The notes beneath the pieces were generated by a model. It was not told where the DNA came from. It did no database searches and saw only the letters and a program-made list of their open reading frames with translations. From NCBI GenBank assembly GCA_023254645.1, contig JALRLA010000262.1, positions 1 to 7,646 of the forward strand: a DNA stretch of 7,646 nt, written 5' to 3'. Shown piece by piece: positions 6,099 through 7,646 of this stretch (its first letter is position 1; the number at the start of each line of letters is the position of its first letter). This stretch comes from Bacteroidia bacterium (GTDB lineage Bacteria; Bacteroidota; Bacteroidia; NS11-12g; UBA955). Position numbers and translations under genes: made by a program.

Positions 6099-7646
6099 TT
6101 AATGGGAGCGAAAGGTGTGAAACTCCCGCTTGTAGATAGCTCCTGCACCCAGTGTATTTCCGCTCACCCCGTTCCCAATGCTCCCCGAACCACTTTGATC
6201 CAAGAGTAAGTTGCTGCTTCGTGAAAAGGCTTTGAGTTTCCAGTCTTCGTTCTTGGTCATGTATTCCAAATTGAAATTGAGGGGAACCGCTAAATTATTC
6301 ACCAACATACTCACGGTTGGGTCGTAGTTCAAATCGAGCCGAAGTCGATCGCTCAAGAACCACTCTGAGTTGACGAAAACTTGGGTATTGGTATTCCCGG
6401 AAGCATTTCGCACGTCATCAATATTCACCTGAATGCGGGTGGGTACCCCGTACTTGGCAAATAAATCGTTCACCACACTGGAAGCAATGGTAGAAACAGA
6501 GTTTCCTGCAACCCCAGCACCGCTGATCATGTTGGTCTCCAATGGGTTTCCTGAAGAAAAAGAAGGGGGAATGAAGTTGCCAAACAACAACAAGGCCACG
6601 GCTTGTCTCATGGTTTCATCTTTGTCACTTCGAATGCGCTGAATGACCGCATTGGCCTCGTTAGCAGATGCCGTGGCCGATGACGCCAAATCAGGGGCCT
6701 GAATGTCAAATTCAATATTCGGACGAATGAGACTGCCCGACAATTTCAAGATGGACACAATACGGGTGGGAGTTACCGCCGAGGCTGACGGTGTACCCGC
6801 CAATAGGGCAACAGGAGAAATTTTCTTCTCGTAGTGACCTTCCAATCGAATGTCTGCATTGTAGGGGTCTCCGGTCCAAACAATGCTTCCGCCGGGATCC
6901 AAATTCACGCGCTTGGTCAGCACGTTGATACCGGGAATGGAGAAGACATATTCCCCGTCATTGAGCTCCAATGAACCGTACAAATAGAACTGCTCTTGTT
7001 CATCGTAGAGCATGCGAAGTGTACCTTTTCCATGCCCGCGAATGGCATCACCCAACTGCTTATCAATGACAAATTGAGCATCCAAATCAGGATTGGCATG
7101 GACCACCACGTTGACGCGATTCAGATAATCTTCACCCACTTCTGGTTCGGGAGCTGCCGCCACAGCCCCTTTTGATTTGAAGCGAATGGCCCCAGATACT
7201 TCATTGAAGTTATCGGCCTCGTACAAGATGGTCAGCTGGCTGTTTCGACGAGGTGTCAGCTCGATATCCATATCCAATGCCTCCAAAGGTCCGTGAATGC
7301 GAATGTGACCATCGGCCCAAGCCGTACCGTAAAAGAGGCTATTGTCTTTTTCGGTCGTATGAAGCACCTTCATGTTTTTCGCACTGTCCAAACGCAAATC
7401 CAAACGCAGTTTTTCGTATTTGTTGTGCTCCAATTTCAGCGAACCCCAGGCGTAGTTCAACCTCGACTCATCACTAACTCGAAAGGGCTTCACACTGTAC
7501 AGCCCATCGTTTCGAACCTCAAATTCAGCCGTTGTCAGAAATCGAGTACCCAAATAATCGATGTGCGCCCACACATTTTTCGCTCGAACAGATCCTTGAA
7601 TCTGGGGCTCTCCATCAACGGAATAGGAGTGCACGTAACCGCTGAG
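6099..7646 (-). CDS. tamB: TamB-like protein, DUF490 C-terminal domain (5' end outside window)
   Basis: The frame is open from the window edge to TAA at 6099: 515 residues. A GTG at 7634 is in frame, but sequence continues before it (LSGYV), so it is not the true start; family members usually exceed 1,000 residues. The visible part is repetitive beta-structure followed by the TamB C-terminal domain. Recognisable family signatures are LNDGEYVFSIPGIN (about 228-241), GGSIVWTGDPYNADIRLEG (about 252-270), LKLSGSLIRPNIEFDIQAP (about 300-318) and RQAVALLLFGNFIPP (about 347-361). Near the end come NDLFAKYG, SEWFLSDRLRLDLNYDPT and WKLKAFSRSSN, with a final YKREF. TamB proteins are anchored in the inner membrane, span the periplasm as a lipid-binding groove, and work with a BamA-like outer-membrane partner in lipid transport or barrel assembly. 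That partner is not in the window. A Pro/Ala/Glu-rich stretch at about 160-172 looks like a linker or family-specific insertion. Confidence 0.92.
   Translation of the reverse strand, partial: LSGYVHSYSVDGEPQIQGSVRAKNVWAHIDYLGTRFLTTAEFEVRNDGLYSVKPFRVSDESRLNYAWGSLKLEHNKYEKLRLDLRLDSAKNMKVLHTTEKDNSLFYGTAWADGHIRIHGPLEALDMDIELTPRRNSQLTILYEADNFNEVSGAIRFKSKGAVAAAPEPEVGEDYLNRVNVVVHANPDLDAQFVIDKQLGDAIRGHGKGTLRMLYDEQEQFYLYGSLELNDGEYVFSIPGINVLTKRVNLDPGGSIVWTGDPYNADIRLEGHYEKKISPVALLAGTPSASAVTPTRIVSILKLSGSLIRPNIEFDIQAPDLASSATASANEANAVIQRIRSDKDETMRQAVALLLFGNFIPPSFSSGNPLETNMISGAGVAGNSVSTIASSVVNDLFAKYGVPTRIQVNIDDVRNASGNTNTQVFVNSEWFLSDRLRLDLNYDPTVSMLVNNLAVPLNFNLEYMTKNEDWKLKAFSRSSNLLLDQSGSGSIGNGVSGNTLGAGAIYKREFHTFRSH

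Noticed and set aside
7632..7634. GTG at 7634 as start of the TamB-like gene
   Set aside because: The frame stays open to the window edge, there is no signal anchor after the GTG, and the family is much longer than 511 residues.

Overview
The window looks like chromosomal DNA of a member of the Bacteroidota with a fairly balanced base composition. This rests on gene content: a PKD-domain surface protein of the kind exported by type IX secretion, an OMP_b-brl_3-type outer-membrane barrel with a carboxypeptidase-like regulatory domain, a DUF3127 protein, a MacB/FtsX permease with a Bacteroidota-style Trp-rich loop, and a divergent TamB. Promoter-like TAnnTTTG boxes, the -7 element typical of this phylum, sit ahead of four genes. 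No ribosome-binding site of the GGAGG type was seen before any start. The genus cannot be fixed from the sequence.

All five genes lie on the minus strand, so transcription runs from the right edge to the left. In that order they are: the C-terminal 515 residues of a TamB-like envelope protein (6099-7646, start outside the window); a MacB/FtsX-type ABC permease (4764-6032); a TonB-dependent-receptor-like outer-membrane protein (2208-4745); a small OB-fold DUF3127 protein with an SSB-like acidic tail (1798-2169); and the N-terminal 556 residues of a secreted PKD-repeat protein (1-1670, end outside the window). The gaps are 66, 18, 38 and 127 bp. The plus strand holds only shadow ORFs. No RNA gene, CRISPR array, insertion sequence or convincing terminator was seen.

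Four of the five genes concern the cell envelope: TamB in lipid or outer-membrane homeostasis, an inner-membrane permease, an outer-membrane barrel and a surface protein. The DUF3127 protein is the exception and probably acts on DNA. The close spacing would allow read-through, but each of the four genes whose start is visible also has its own -7-like box. For three of them the box ends only 4-6 nt before the ATG, which would give leaderless or nearly leaderless transcripts. The PKD gene instead has a two-part promoter and a leader of roughly 55-60 nt.

I see no clearly new multi-gene system. The observations most worth following are the repeated start-proximal promoter boxes and the SSB-tailed OB-fold protein in an envelope gene cluster.
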